NCBI GenBank assembly: GCA_026413225.1
Contig: CM048553.1
Coordinates: 144,683,190-144,747,189 of the forward strand
DNA length: 64,000 nucleotides
Direction: 5' to 3'
Source: Otis tarda
Taxonomy: Eukaryota; Chordata; Aves; Otidiformes; Otididae
This document shows, piece by piece, positions 48,301 through 61,500 of this stretch (position 1 is its first letter; each line of letters begins with the position of its first letter). The position numbers and the translations under genes were made by a program. The notes beneath the pieces are model-generated. The model did no database searches and was not told where the DNA came from. It saw nothing but the letters and a program-made list of their open reading frames with translations.

Positions 48301-48590
48301 TTCCAGAATTCTTCCATTTTAGTTTATGTCCGTAAAGTACACAAAACACGTTCCAGTTCAAAAAAGCAACGAGCCTCATAACCATTATGAGAAGACACAA
48401 GCTCAACATGCCAAAGAATCTGTTTATTTCTGAATGAGCATCTAATTTGTTTTAACTGAAATCAGTTGCCAAACGCCAGCTGATTTCAGGGGAAGCAGAA
48501 TTATGATCATTGTGGAATTCCAACATAAACACATACTATACACACATATGCATATATCCTTATGTGAAAATAACCTCAGGACTGTAAAAA
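42352..48590. other. AT-rich single-copy DNA, no gene seen
   Basis: Mostly very AT-rich. A GC-richer patch occurs at 44.38-44.70 kb with a 79-codon minus-strand frame (44469-44708) of no recognised family. A 112-codon plus-strand frame at 47679-48017 also lacks recognisable motifs. A possible conserved AT-rich block lies near 45.3-45.5 kb. T runs lie near 47250-47278. No repeat recognised. Confidence 0.5.
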
Positions 48591-48859
48591 AATCAATGAC
48601 ACATCTTGCTCCTTAGGGCAAATCTGGAGCAAGAGTTGAAATCAAACTTCTGAAGCCATTGCAAGATACCCCAAATGCTCTTCTTCCACACATCAGTGTT
48701 TTCAAGAGTAAAACATCCAGAAACTTGTAGAGTCCCTTTCAGAGAATATGCTTAACACTACTCCAAAACTCTTTCCTCTTAAAACAATTCCAAATTGTTG
48801 TTGCAAGAATGCTTCAAGGAGTTTAAATAACAAAATTGCAATGGAAATCTGCTTTCCAG

Positions 48860-49255
48860 GTAGGATTTGTCACCTCCACTTCCAGGCTCCCATGTGGCCC
48901 AACACTAAGACATTTCCAGGCTCCCAGTCTTGCAAAGAGCCACTGAATAGATTTACAAGGACCTGTGACCCAGAAAGTCCTGCCATTGCTGGCTGCAAAG
49001 GTCCAGACTCCCAGGTCCTCCAAGGTTAGCAAGCTCTTGGCTCAATCTCAGCCTCGACAGACATGAAGCCAGGAGTTTTGAAGCTCATGGGAGCCATAGC
49101 ATCCAAGTGCCAAGGTTTCTGGGTCAACTTTGACTCCTAGGCACTCCAGTTCCTCCGCACCCTGGGATCTCAGGGAATCCAAGACTCGCGGCACAAAGCC
49201 AACTCATCAGACTGGCTGTTTCTGAGCCAGGATTGCATTTCCTTTCACAGATAAT
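48860..49255. repeat. GC-richer block with degenerate internal repeats, unclassified
   Basis: The block is visibly richer in G and C than both flanks. It contains recurrent related words such as CCAGGCTCCCATG, CCAGGCTCCCAGTC, CCAGACTCCCAGGTCC, GACTCCTAGGCACTCC and GGGATCTCAGGGAATCC. It ends at GAGCCAGGATTGCATTTCC, after which AT-rich sequence resumes. This resembles an ancient interspersed repeat with short internal repeats seen in sauropsid genomes, but I cannot name its family. A unique GC-rich exon-like segment is the alternative, although no frame shows coding character. Confidence 0.4.
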
Positions 49256-49966
49256 TATGAATAATGATTCCTGATCAAACTGAAACACCATTTTAAAATG
49301 TTGGAAAATTCTTGAAGCTACCTGAATAATAGAATGAGAAATGGAAAGTTACCTACAATGAATGACTAAAGGAAAAAACATATTAGTGAGGAAATAAAAT
49401 TATTCCATAAAGAACCTAGGCACTTGAATAGATCATCTCGTGTCAAGTTATAATAACTAAAAAGAGAATAAGGAAGAAAGAAACAAGGCAAGTAGGTGGT
49501 GAAGATTAAAGGTTGAAAATTAAAGGTAATCTTTATACGCTTCTAGAACTGAATAAACTTTTCCTTAATTTTTCCATTAAAATATTGATATGGAGATTAG
49601 GGAGGCAAATGCTTATTTAACAGCTAGAAATTGAAGTTTCTGCAATCAAATGAAAATAATACCCAAGCACTTTAACAAAGGCAAGTGGTCCCCATCTGAA
49701 TTCTGAAGCATTTTTTACATTAAATGTAATTTAAGAAATATACTTTTTTTATACATTTATCAAGTTGGGAGAGTGAACACATCATAGTTGGGCTCAAATG
49801 GAAACTAGACAAGTACATGACCAGACTATAGAAGAAGGAGACTAGACAAGTACTACACAACAAGCAAAATCCAGTTCATTACTGAGTATGTTGAAATCAA
49901 AATCTGGCTTAGAGTATCCATGAGATATTTCAGATATTCCCATTGTTAGGAGTTCAGAGACTTCTA
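49256..49966. other. AT-rich single-copy DNA, nothing recognised
   Basis: One 13-mer, ACTAGACAAGTAC, occurs twice 37 bp apart (49804 and 49841). Otherwise nothing recognised. Confidence 0.5.
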
Positions 49967-49967
49967 C

Positions 49968-50034
49968 TAAAAAAAAAAAAACCAAAACAAAAAAAAAAAC
50001 CAAAAAACCAAACCCAAACAAAAAAAAACCAAAC
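49968..50034. repeat. A-rich low-complexity tract
   Basis: Runs of A interrupted by CC or CCC. It causes artificial open frames on both strands (Lys/Pro/Gln-rich one way, Phe/Leu-rich the other). Confidence 0.9.
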
Positions 50035-53000
50035 ATTTGTTCTATTCCTTAGGCACTTGCTCTTGGAAAGAGCATGCAGAGCTAGATGTAGCTTTGCTTT
50101 GACTCCTCACACCTTTTGTCATGCTGCTTATTGTTAAAGGGGGAACTATTTAGGAAAGAAGAAAAATGGTCAAAATAACTGTTAGTTTTACATCAGTTGT
50201 TAAATTATTAAAATTCAGAGATAAGTGGTGAAGTATAATATCAATGATTGACAAAGATATTACATTTTTAAATTTCTCATTCATAGCTGTCATTTCTCCA
50301 CAGAGGAAATGCAATAAAAGTAATTCACACTGAATAATGTAAGCCTGTAATATTTTACCAGATACTGGTGGTAAAAATATTGATACTCAGTACAACTGTA
50401 ATGATTTGTTAAGAAAATGACCAAAGACATAAGGAATTGGTTGAACTAAAAGGAAAGTATAAAGTGTTAATAGACTTCTTGAATGGTTAATGTTGAGATC
50501 AACTTTATTTAGTGGTGCTGTTAATGAGTTTGACACACTTACAAAAAATTATCATTTTAATGAATTTTATTGATGCCTAAACATGAGGACATAATGCAAA
50601 TGGACAAAACACTGCATTAAAACATCTGACAGGAAGAAGTGGATGATGATGAAATTAGGACATCAGAGAAGAGAGACTTACATGTTGGTGATGTCATGTA
50701 TCTGCTAGAAAAGGAATATGTCATCTTTATTAGTTGAAGTTTTCTAGTGAAACAAAAATGTAGAGACAACTAATTTGTACAATTCTGGACATCTGCACTC
50801 AGATTATACAAACAACTGCAGAAAAGTGCAACTGTGATGACTGGAAGTATGGAGAACCAAACTGAAAAAAAAGTTAAAAGTGATCAACTTATTTTACTTA
50901 GAAAAAAAAAATCACATTATTTTTTCCTCTGTAAAATGACCTACCTTTCCTATCTTTAAAATCTTGCTTCCTATTAATCTTCTGGTTCTTCAGGATAGTT
51001 AGCAGAAGTTTTGAAGCTCAGTGTGTTCACCTCTTACTGCTCTATAACCTCTTGATGTGAAGAATAGGAAATTCAAGATTTATGTTACCCTGTTAATACT
51101 AAATCTGATAGGTAGAGAATAGCATTTAATGACAAGAAAAAACTATGCTAAACTTACTTAAATTAAAATTGTGTTACTAAGAGCTATGCCTTGCCCTCAA
51201 GGCAATATAGGTCAGTATTAGTATAATGGATACATATAAAATTGTCAGTGCTTACTTCAGAATTATGATATGTCTCAATTTTCACTATCACTAAGAAAAA
51301 AACATATGTATTTTCTAACATGATTGTTAAACAGCACACTCTGCCACATTACTTGTGATGTCATTAACATTATGCCAACTTTCAATCAAATCAGCCTGTG
51401 CTGAAGAAAGATTCCTTTTCATATTTGTAATGCAGTTAACAGATGTTATTTCTGAAGTCAGTGTAAGTGAATTCCGTGACAGTAAATAATGAACAAATGT
51501 GATAAAAGGATTCTGCCAAAAGATATATTCTGTCATTTAAAATTGCAGATGTTTTGAGTCTCATTCCCTATCCTTCGGTTACAGCACTCCTGAATTCCTA
51601 GATCAGAAATAATCCTTTTTGCATCTTACACTTCAAGACAGTATGCTCAACTAACACAATTTAGGTATTTCTGGATCATAACAGGAAGGTGAAAAAGATT
51701 ATATATCTGAAAGGTTCTTTTGTACAAAAGGGATACTAAAGTCTGCCAAATTGTCTTTGGAGCATGTGCTGAAGTAAGAGGAAAATATAACTTTTTCAGT
51801 CTGTCTCTGGTATGGTGAGTCTTGGAAAGAAAAGTTGGCCTCACCAGAAATTAGACTACCACCAGACAGAAGCTGATCTGTAGTAAGTCTCAAAATCTCC
51901 TGTTCTACTAGTGATTGTTAATTCAGATTGTGGTCACCCCCCCTAGTCTCACTTCTCATTGTAGTCTTTTGTCCCAGGCAACCTAAATATCTTTGGATGT
52001 CATCACACAATAGTGTTTTCTAGCTGCCTTCATTTAAGTCCTTCTGGGTGTTGCCCAAAGAATGAGCCTTGCAGCTGATTATGAATCTCTTGGGCAACAA
52101 ATGCAAAACATAAAAGTAGAACACAAGTGAAAAACAAGCATGTATTGAAGTTAGTGACAATTTAAATAAAGAATATACTTGGAACCATATGTTCAAAATT
52201 ATATGTACATATGCAAAAGAAAACAATGCCTCTTCTGCTTGTAGTTACATTTTGTTGAACTCAGAGATGCTATACTAATCTACAGTCAACATAAGTGGAA
52301 ACAGAAGCAAGGGCAGTGGGTATTCCAATAAGTATAACAAGAAAGAGATAATATCTTATGTCACTAAGAGAAGTTAATCAAAATCAAATGAGCATTAACA
52401 TTGTCTAGCCTTGATAACATAAGAAAGGACATTAAAATATAGATAATATAGATAACAAGTTCACATAAAAGCTTATTTTTCTGTTGCAAGGAGTGTATGA
52501 GATATCGATAAAAGACCTGATCATTTATCTTTAGCAGAAAAGTCTTCTACAATTTTTCAGATGCAGTAACATTGTTCCTTGGAATTTTCTTATCTTTCTC
52601 TCTTCCTACAGAAAATTTGATGTGTTTTCTACTCAACAGTGAAGTAGTGTCTTTACTGCTGAAGTTCCTTACATTTTTACCAAATTTGTTTGTGCTTATG
52701 TATTTTAGTAGTTCATTCTCTTACATGCTATGTAACAGAGATAACAGTGGCTTGACCTAACAAGCTAGCTCTTCCAAACTAGAAGACATTTGAAAAAATT
52801 GTAAATCAAACAAAAGTATACTATTCTAAATATTTATATGAACACAGCTTTTCTAAGACCTACAGTAGAAAACATGCAGAAACATATGAAGAGTCAGCTA
52901 AACTTGTATACAGCATAGTAAATGTGTTAAATCTGTAAATAAGCACGTAATAGCGATATATAAAAACACACTACTTTCCTTTATGTGTCTGAAAATTCAC

Positions 53001-55080
53001 ACAATGTGGGTTTAGGCAAATATGTGGCAACATCAGATTCACTCATTAAAAAATCAATTAAATATCCATATTCTCATAGTTATTTGTTCTGCAATGAATT
53101 ACATTTTGCCTAGGAAACAAGTCAAAAATACATATCAAACAACATAAGAAGAGTGTTGAGGAATTTGACCCCAAACTCTGTGTAGAGACAAATCCCTTTG
53201 AAAATATTCCTATTTTGTAAACATTTTACAGTACACTCAGCTCTGCTATTATTCCACTATCTCTGTTAGAGCTATTCTACCACAAGGCTGATGTAAAATG
53301 GGTCCACTTGGTGGTTTTTGCACCGAAAATAAGTTCTCTTCATGGGTTATTTTTTGTTTTCAGTTGTAAGTGGAAAAGCAGAAGCAGGTCTATTGATGAG
53401 ATATGTACTGGAAAGAAGTAACTTTTCACCCAGCTCTGGAACCACCCAGTGCCCAGACCTGTCTTTTCACTTTGCTGCAGGTCTGCAGGCCAGTCTGGGA
53501 TGTGCAGGTGCTTGGCTTACTGCAAGCAAAGCAAATTTGTGTCAAAAGCAAAAAGAACAAGCAAACAGCTGAGCATACATATGTGTGTGAACTGACTTCG
53601 TCTTAGGTTCATATAAGGCAGATTTATTCACAATGTCCAGACTGATAAAGAGTTTAGAGGCCCTGTTGATTGCTTGTTTTAGTCTTTAAAATGATTATGG
53701 GCAGGAAATATAAAATAATAATTTTAAAATTATAGAGAAACTTCCTCATTTTTCAACCTGGAACCTGGAAAACAATGTGGAAGTTTGTTGTCTTTGTTGA
53801 CTTAATGGTCACAAGTCTTCCCTACTGTGTAATCTGGGACTGCTCTCATTTTGGAGACCTTTAAAATTTCTCAACGGGTCTAATTTTCGACAGCTGTTGA
53901 TTCTGTAGCTCTTAAGAGATGAGCATTGCAACTTGTGCACCATGATTACCAGTCATCTTTTAAAATGTAGTCTATGTGTTGATTTTCAGTGACACTAAAC
54001 ACTCATTTATTCTGTTGAAGTCATGCGTAGCTGTCATAGCTCCCGTGAAAGTCAGATTTTACATTTTTCTCCTAACACACTTCTATATGCTTAATTTTCA
54101 GGAGTCTCTAGATTTAAACCAACATATATTAAATGGAAAATTGCTTCAAAACTACTGTTAAACTGAGTGATTTTCCTACTGGTGACTAAACAAAGGGTTT
54201 CAATGTACATTCTTTATGTGAAATAATAAAAGGTCTACACATTTCATCAATCATTTGGATAAATTCATTGTACGATTTATACAAGGCAGAACATGCTTTA
54301 TATTTTACCTGTCATCACACTGAATCCCGGTGGAGAATTATTTTGTGGCTAATAAATTATAAAGGACATCATAAGGCATTTTCAACAAATTTCTGATTTT
54401 ACTTATATTTTTTAAAATCAGTGCTGTTAGATGTTTCCATGCCTTCTCTACAGCGATGCAAAGGAATGAGCTGTAACATAACAAGATTTTTTCAGTTCAG
54501 GAAAGGTCTTTACTTTCTAAGAAGAGGAAATTACCCTCTTGGTTTAACAACCAGAAGTAGGTGTCAAATGATGTGGCTTTTGCATGGGTGGTGCTGAGGA
54601 TACATTGCTGCATAACATCACTGGCCCTTTGCACATCAGGTTGTGTGATCAGAGCTGGTCTCTTAAGAAAGAGGAAAAAAAAAAAAAGGCCACTTTGGAA
54701 ATTAAGTGTGAAAATGAAATAGTGTGCATGTGTGCAGGAGATCTGGCCATCTTAGTTTTCACTCCAAAAAAGCAGTTAAATCCATTGAGGCATGAACTTT
54801 GATGCATTAAGAATGAGATTTTGATGCAAGCATTAGCATTCAGATGCTTAGATGATTTAAATCAACTCTATTCCACTACTCTATGTTGACCAGTGCCAAT
54901 TTACAGCAGCTATGAAATTAGCCCAATTCTGGACAGTAATGAGATGAGTAACTTGAGAAACAGCTGTATATTTATCTGTATTTGCATGAAAGATTTTTAT
55001 AACTATCGTATAAACACTGAAGTTGCTCCAAGTCTTGGTTTTATTGTTGGCTGTATTTAGAGTTCCCAAATGTCTAAAGG
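50035..55080. other. AT-rich single-copy DNA, no gene seen
   Basis: Open frames of at most 76 codons without recognised families. A moderately distinctive block at 51.33-51.54 kb could be conserved noncoding DNA but has no decisive feature. An A-run lies near 54675. Confidence 0.55.
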
Positions 55081-55084
55081 TACA

Positions 55085-55235
55085 TCAGCTACCCCTTCTG
55101 TACCTTGGGGTTTCCACTGGAAAATAAGAACAAAATTAATGCCACCACCAAGCCTTCTCATTGCTATTCATTGATGTCTGTAAAATGTGTTGAGATCCTG
55201 AATACAAAAGGTTGTAGAACTGTGAACAAGGGTTG
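55085..55235 (+). mobile_element. MIR-like SINE 3' part
   Basis: TCTGTACCTTGGGGTTTCCA, then ACTGGAAAATAAGAACAA, then TGTAAAATGTGTTGAGATCC and AAAAGGTTGTAGAACTG follow the amniote MIR order: TGTGCCTCGGTTTCCCCA, CTGTAAAATGGGGA, TGTAAAGTGCTTTGAGATCC and AAAGGTGCTATAGAA. The tRNA-like head is not recognised. Old and immobile. Confidence 0.65.
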
Positions 55236-56756
55236 ATATTATTAAAAAAAAATGAATGCAAGACTGTAAAGCAAGTATAGAGCCTGTGTGAGTATTAAAG
55301 AGAGGTATTATAGATATATGCACTGAAGTTATGGCATGACCACTACTTTTTTCCTAATGCCAGAAATTAAACCATCAGAGCTTGATATGCAGTCTCGACT
55401 GCACTGCGATTACTTGAAGTTTTGCCTTTGACATCACTATAGCTAGGATTTCATCCTAGATGCTTTATTTGTATATTAAAAAGTAAATAAACTGTTGTTC
55501 ATAACTTGAAATATAATCATTATAACATTTTCTTCTGAAGTTTGTCAGTAATTCTGTAAACTGTGTTTCAAGCTAAAAATCCTGTAAATATTTACTGCAT
55601 TGCACCTGTACTAACAGGTGTGTTCCTGCTCCAGTGTATATTGTGTTTAATGTACATTGTTCAGTTGTGATGAACTGTGAAAGACAAGTGGTTTAATTCT
55701 GATCTTTTTATCTGTGCTCTGAAATTAAAATAAATATCGGTAAATATTATGAAGTAATAAATATTCATTATTTACTTCCAGGTAGTAATACTATAACTAA
55801 CTTCTGGATTTAAGAACTGGACAAACTGTTTTCTTCCATACACAAAAGAAATCCCAAAGGAAGGCAATATTGGTCAAATTTTGTTTGGAAAGTATATCTT
55901 TAATAAATGATCATTTTGCAAAAAGCACTATACAGAAGAATCACAGACACTTGAAATTCCTCATTTGTTAGTAAAGATAGCACAAGCTGAAAAATATGAA
56001 CAGGTTAAAAATTAAAGCAAACACAGAGATCGCTTATGGGGAGGGACAGTCAAGTTACTCATAATTTTTTAAATTTTATTTGCTCACCTTCACAGTAAGA
56101 TTTTTTCTCACCATCTTGCAGTGTAGAAACACAAAAGCAAAATGTACATGAGCTTGGTGACTGGCATCCGATATTAAAAAGCATCGGCATCAGAAGATGC
56201 CAGAGGGATGACATATAGCTCTATCAGCCAAGTCATGCAGGCTTTGCCAAGTTTAGAAAAAAAAGAGTCCCTGGTTTTCAGACCATCTCTGCAACATTCA
56301 GAGATGCATTTCTAGTATATCACTAAACAAAACAGTAGAATATTATCATGTGCTCAGTATGGATCTACTTTTTTTTTTGTTTTGCAACTTAATTGCTATA
56401 AGAGCTTTTCCTTATGCAGTTTGATTTTTTTTTTCCTTTAGCATGAACTAAATTAGACAGCTAAAAAATATTTTTCTTATTTAAATCAAAAACCAGGGCA
56501 GTGGGAGAAAAGTTACAAACAGTTATTTTTGAACTCAGATGCCTCTAGTTCAGTGGGGACAGTTTGCATGATCTTTTCTATATCAACAACATTCCACATG
56601 CATAATGTCTCTGTCTTTTTCAGGAAAGAAAAAAAAAAAAGGAACTGCAGAAGCAACTGTTCCTAGAGAAACAGGAGGACATCAATACAGCACATCCCTT
56701 TTCTAACAGCTCTATTGTGCTTGTACGTGGATATTACACTTAGGCTTCTCCTTCAT
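55236..56756. other. AT-rich single-copy DNA, nothing recognised
   Basis: Contains A and T runs (55243, 56369, 56427, 56627) and no motif-bearing frame. Confidence 0.6.
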
Positions 56757-57050
56757 ATCATACAATCATAGAAAGGTTTGGGCTGGAAGGGACATTTAAA
56801 AGTCATCTAGTCCAAGCTCCCTGCAAGGAGCAGGGACATCTCCAACCAGATCAGGTTGCTCAGAGCCTCATCCAACCTGACCTTGAATGTTTCCAGGGAT
56901 GGGGTACATACCACTTCTCTGGGCAACCTGTTCCAGTGTTCTACCACCCTCATTGTAAAAATTTTTTTCCTACTATCTAATCTGAATCTACCTCCCTCTA
57001 TTTTAAAACCATTACCCCTAGTCCTATTACAACTGGAACTTGATTCTACT
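56757..57050 (-). mobile_element. CR1 LINE, 5'-truncated tail with open ORF2 C-terminus
   Basis: Minus-strand CR1. On the plus strand the degenerate terminal 8-mers (TACAATCATAGAAAGG) are followed by GGGCTGGAAGGGACATTTAA, AGCAGGGACATCTCC, CAGATCAGGTTGCTCAGAGC and CTCTGGGCAACCTGTTCCAG. The minus-strand frame at 56807-57055 is open for 82 codons and reads RFRLDSRKKIFTMRVVEHWN, RLPREVV, LETFKVRLDEALSNLIWLE. This is the conserved C-terminal end of CR1 ORF2, read through into the 3' region. Only the last few hundred bases of the element are present, so it is not autonomous. Its better preservation suggests it is the youngest CR1 insertion here. Confidence 0.95.
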
Positions 57051-58259
57051 TTCACTCAAGTCAGCCCTAAGACAGTCGCTTGGTACATGGTAGCAGTCTA
57101 CTGATTTTCTCTCTATGTTTTCCCGTGACATTTCTTTCAGTTTATAAAAAATTCAATTTTTAAAAAGAAAAGGAAGATTAATTCATAAATAAATAAATAG
57201 ATAAGAAAAAGACAGGTGACATTGTTTAACCAAGAATTCTAACCTTCTGGCTGAAAACCACAACATTTTAATTTGTGGTCACTGCCCTCTGCCACATGGC
57301 TGCTTTTACCTGAGGTCTCAAGCCCTCAGGTTGGAAGGTCTCTAACTGGACTACACTTACTACATAAAAATTCTGTCACACAAATATATAATGGAAATGT
57401 CCATGTAATCTGCAGGAAATGTCAACAAAAAAAAAAAAAAATTTTCTATTTTAAAACATTTCAAAAAAAATAAGAACAAAAACATTTCCTGATTGTCTTC
57501 AGCAAAAGAAACATGAAAAACTCAATTGCCCCTGAAAATATAGACCAGATAGCATCCAAAACTAGGTTTGAATTAAGATAATCTGCCTGATCAGTCTGAG
57601 TACTTCACTTTCTACAGCCATCTCAGTCCTTCTTTGATGTTTTAAGGGACTGGAAAGAGGAATACTGAAAAAACATGATAGGCAAAGTTGTGTTTATGTT
57701 CTTTTTGATGTGAACAAAAAAGGAAATACTGAAAATGTCATTAGAAAATTGTTCTCATGAGATGTACATCCCACTTTCAGGCCTGGGGACTGCTGGGAGA
57801 AGGCTGTGCACATAATAAAAGCTGTACACAGAATCCTATCCTCAAATGAACAAAAAAATCTGAGTTTGTCTGCTTCTCACAGACTGGGCTTGAGTCTTTC
57901 AGCTGCAGCAGATTGACACTGGCATCATTCCACTGATGCCATTGACATGATTTCTGACTTATACTGTTGTTCCAGGTCTTTCTAAAAGTGCTCTTTTTTA
58001 ATATTATAAAACAGCCACCACAAGTGGTGTTAGCTGGTATCTTTCTAGGCATTTGGAGGAAAGAACTGGCTGGGGATAGAGACTGTACTATCATCTCAGT
58101 TCTTGATGTGGTACCCCACAAATTTATGCTGACACAATGCAGCAATTTTAGAGCGTATTGTGAGGAAGTACACCATCTGTTTTCTGCCTCTATTTTTCTA
58201 TAAATAACAGACTTCAGTCTCTGTGGGTGCCAGGCCAGCATTTTGCAACATACCCCTCC
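57051..58259. other. Single-copy DNA with unrecognised open frames
   Basis: Includes (AAAT)n at 57184-57199, an A-run at 57427 and a 154-codon minus-strand frame (57777-58241) overlapping a 78-codon plus-strand frame. Neither frame shows a domain I know. Nothing else recognised. Confidence 0.45.
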
Positions 58260-58439
58260 AGCCCTTTAAAATTCCTCTTGACCATCTGGGAATTTCCAAA
58301 CCAAATAGGTTTGTCCGGACAGAGCTGAGGTCTATGCCTTACCGTTAAGAAATCACCTCACATTAGAGCAGAGAAGTTTTCAAGTAGGTGAATCCACAGA
58401 GTCAGTGCCAAAAAGTAGACCTGGAACCTCTGCCATCCC

Positions 58440-58516
58440 TGAAGAAAGGGTCAGCCCCCTGAAAGGAGGGGGCGAAGGGTCAGCTTCAGTTGGGTGGGCC
58501 TGAGGTTGGGAAATAT
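58440..58516. repeat. G-rich stretch with hairpin, possible quadruplex
   Basis: GCCCCCT (58454-58460) pairs perfectly with AGGGGGC (58467-58473) around a six-base loop. Further G-runs follow: AAGGG, TTGGGTGGG, GTTGGG. The plus strand therefore has several runs of three or more G within about 75 bases, and GAAGGGTCAGC-like words flank the hairpin on both sides. Some loops are longer than the usual quadruplex limit. No gene is adjacent. Confidence 0.55.
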
Positions 58517-61500
58517 CCTTTCCTGGACAGGAATTGAGCTCGCATTTTTACCACTGATTCACTGTGAGCAGCATCAGGCCAAGCCTTGCAGGAGTTCATT
58601 AGCATCACACCCTGGGTAAGAGTCAAGAGACTGCTTTCTTTTTTTTCATTTGCTAATCTTCTTGACGTTATTTAATGATAATGGTTTGAGTTTGTGGAAT
58701 GTGTTGAAAGCCTCCTTTGGGTTGATGTTCCCATAGGAAATTACTGCTTTTTCTAGTCATACTTTTTGGTAAGGGCTCATGCTAGCAACACCTGGAAAAC
58801 ATGTGATAGCAATACCAGACTAAGTCTGATAGAAGCAAATCCAAAATTAATATCCACTCTGATAGAAAAAAACACTGAGCAATTCTGACTTAGGATGTGA
58901 AGCTGTCTCACAATGTAAAGCTTGTATTGTATTATGAGTAGTATTCTAAAAATAATCTTGCTGCAGCTTAATTTACAGCCTTTCAGAAGGGTTTTACTAT
59001 GGAAGTGAGAACACGACAGCATTCAAAACCACACCGACATAGCTAACACTGCGGTGTCATCTTGAAACTTCAGAAGAATAAAAATGGGAAATTTACCCTA
59101 AAACACATTTCCAGTGTTCCATCATGATGAGTTATAGTCCAGAGAAAAAAAAAACAAGGCTAATTCTAGTGACAGAGGACCAAAGAGTTTTGATTGTAAT
59201 TTCAGGAGCTCTGCATGATTTCGACAGCAAAATAATGAATGAAAATGTTGAAGTAGTCTTTAAGAATCCACAAAAAGGAAAAAGATGTCACATTTGGTTC
59301 ATATTTTGCAAATCAAGAATTCATGTTGTATCTTCATGCCCATAACAGTGCAAGAAAAACATTTTCAGTCTTGCTCAATTCTGCTTCTAGGAAATACCCC
59401 AGGGGGTCAGTGGCCAAATTACTAGATGTTTCCAAGATGTGTAGGAGTGTTAAATCCTGGATCATGGAACTTACTTTTTTTTATTTCTTCAGTTCTAGGT
59501 TTCATAATGCAGTTTTTTTGTGGGGAGCACTGGGAGGCATTAAGGTAGAAGGTAACAACTGCTCCTTTTTTTGGCTTAGTGGTTTAGTATTAAAGAAGTA
59601 CAATCAAGTCACCTTAGCTTTAAGAACCTGAATTTCAGAAAAATTGTTTTATTTTATCAGTATTTAATTTTATAACTATTTTTAATGTTGGTACACCCAT
59701 TGCACTTTAAAAGTAAATATGTACATATGTTCTATAAACATTTAAATACATAATTTATTCACTCACTGTATGTATAGTGATAATGAAATATTTTTATGTT
59801 TTTAAGACTTATTGGTGGCCAGTATAGCATGTGCCATCGAGCTTATCATGCACTAGCAATAAATGGTATCTAAGGTCATATGATCCCCAGGTGAAATATG
59901 CAAGGAATTATAATTCATCTTTTTGATACTTTGAATTATGACATTGTTCTCTACAGGAAGGCTTTTATAAGAAGTCTCTGGAGTTCCCATTCTCATCCAC
60001 TTATCTAAAAGTATAAAATAGATGTGTGCTTCTTTACAGTAACAGAGCAATTCCCACTCGGCTCTACCTCCTGTTGAAGACTACTGAAAAGTAGCTACAT
60101 ATTTGTGATATCATTCTCCAGTGGTGAAATGAAAACAATTTATTTTATATGGGTAAAGCTTGTAACACGCTAGATGTTTCCTGGAAAGTTCTGAGTATCA
60201 TCAACTCAAAACAGGACCCTTTCAGGCACTCTCAGGGTCAAGTCCTTAGAACTTGCAAAATCTAAAGTTCAGAAGTTTGGGCAAATGCATTTCTAGTATT
60301 TCTGATCCCTAGCTCATCACAGACTCTCCATGGTGCTTGTCTGACACTAGTGAATAGTTTCTTGGCTTAATAGTCAAGTATATGCAGCAGACAGAAGCAT
60401 TGCTTTTCAGGTTGTCATTGACAGCTGCAAGAGCGTTCCTGGTAAGAGAGTGCTGTGTTGGTGACCCCCTGCACTGCCACGCATGGCATTCTGGTTCTAC
60501 TTAACATTTCAGCTGGGGTCATCTGTATTTCAGACACTTTAATAACCAGCAAAATTTGGAGACTTCATAGTTTCCACATTAAAATGTGCTGTTGAATATC
60601 TTCTTTGCTTCATGCTCCTATATTTTTCTTAAATTAACAAAGATAATTTTTCTGTTCTTTTTTAAAAAATGAAAAAGTCTTATTTTAAATAAAATCTTCT
60701 TCAGCTATGATGAAGTTTTGTTCAGCATACTGTAATAGTACTGAAATTTGTAGTATTACGATCTCTATAGGGCCACACAGCCAGTAAATAGTTTACAGCT
60801 ACATTGTTTCAGGGCATTTTACTGAACATAGTGCTGTACACCAGAGTAATGTTTCAGACTTTTTTGTCGCTGCAGAACAAGTTATCTTATTGTGTGTGCT
60901 TTAGTGACATGTTGATACCTTGGGCAACACACAAATTTATGGATTACAACAGCAACCTTCACCCTTCCTGTCAAATTTTTAATGAAAATCCTCTATCAAC
61001 CTCAAATAGATGGACTTCTTGCTCTGAAGCACCACTCCCACCTCCCACCCTATCGTTAGCCTTTCCAGTCTTTCTCCAGGTCCCTTACATTTTCTCCGAG
61101 ACGACCCTTTCCAAGAGGCAATAGCCCACAGTTACAAACTCATCTTCAGTTTCCTTGGGAGTTACCTGTCCCAAAATTCTTTTATGGAATTCAAAATCAT
61201 AAGAAAGCTCTTGAAAAAGCTACATACATTCTTATTGCATTTACAGTTTACTCAGCCTGCAAACTCATCACAGACGTTTCACATAGCTTACGTAAGTATT
61301 ACATTGTGTCTTTAGACCAGTGTATGTAAGCATGCAATGAGGTGCAAGAGTTTTGCCAGTGAGGTGAGATGTAGAAACTCAATACTCTGGTTTCAGGGAA
61401 GTCAGTGAAGTGTGAAACAAAGCCAGCTTTCTCAGCGAAACTCAGCTAATGAGGGTTTGAAATCATTCATTCAACAGGATGCTTCTCAGTTGCAGAAAGA

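Noticed and set aside
49842-50137. Frames rich in Phe/Leu or Lys/Pro on opposite strands
   Set aside because: Produced by the A-rich low-complexity tract at 49968-50034.
57777-58241. 154-codon minus-strand frame with an overlapping plus-strand frame
   Set aside because: Both strands are open, neither shows a family motif, and no transcript signals are evident.
60772-60815. MIR-like word GGCCACACAGCCAGTAAATA
   Set aside because: Flanking MIR blocks are not visible on either side, so the match may be chance.
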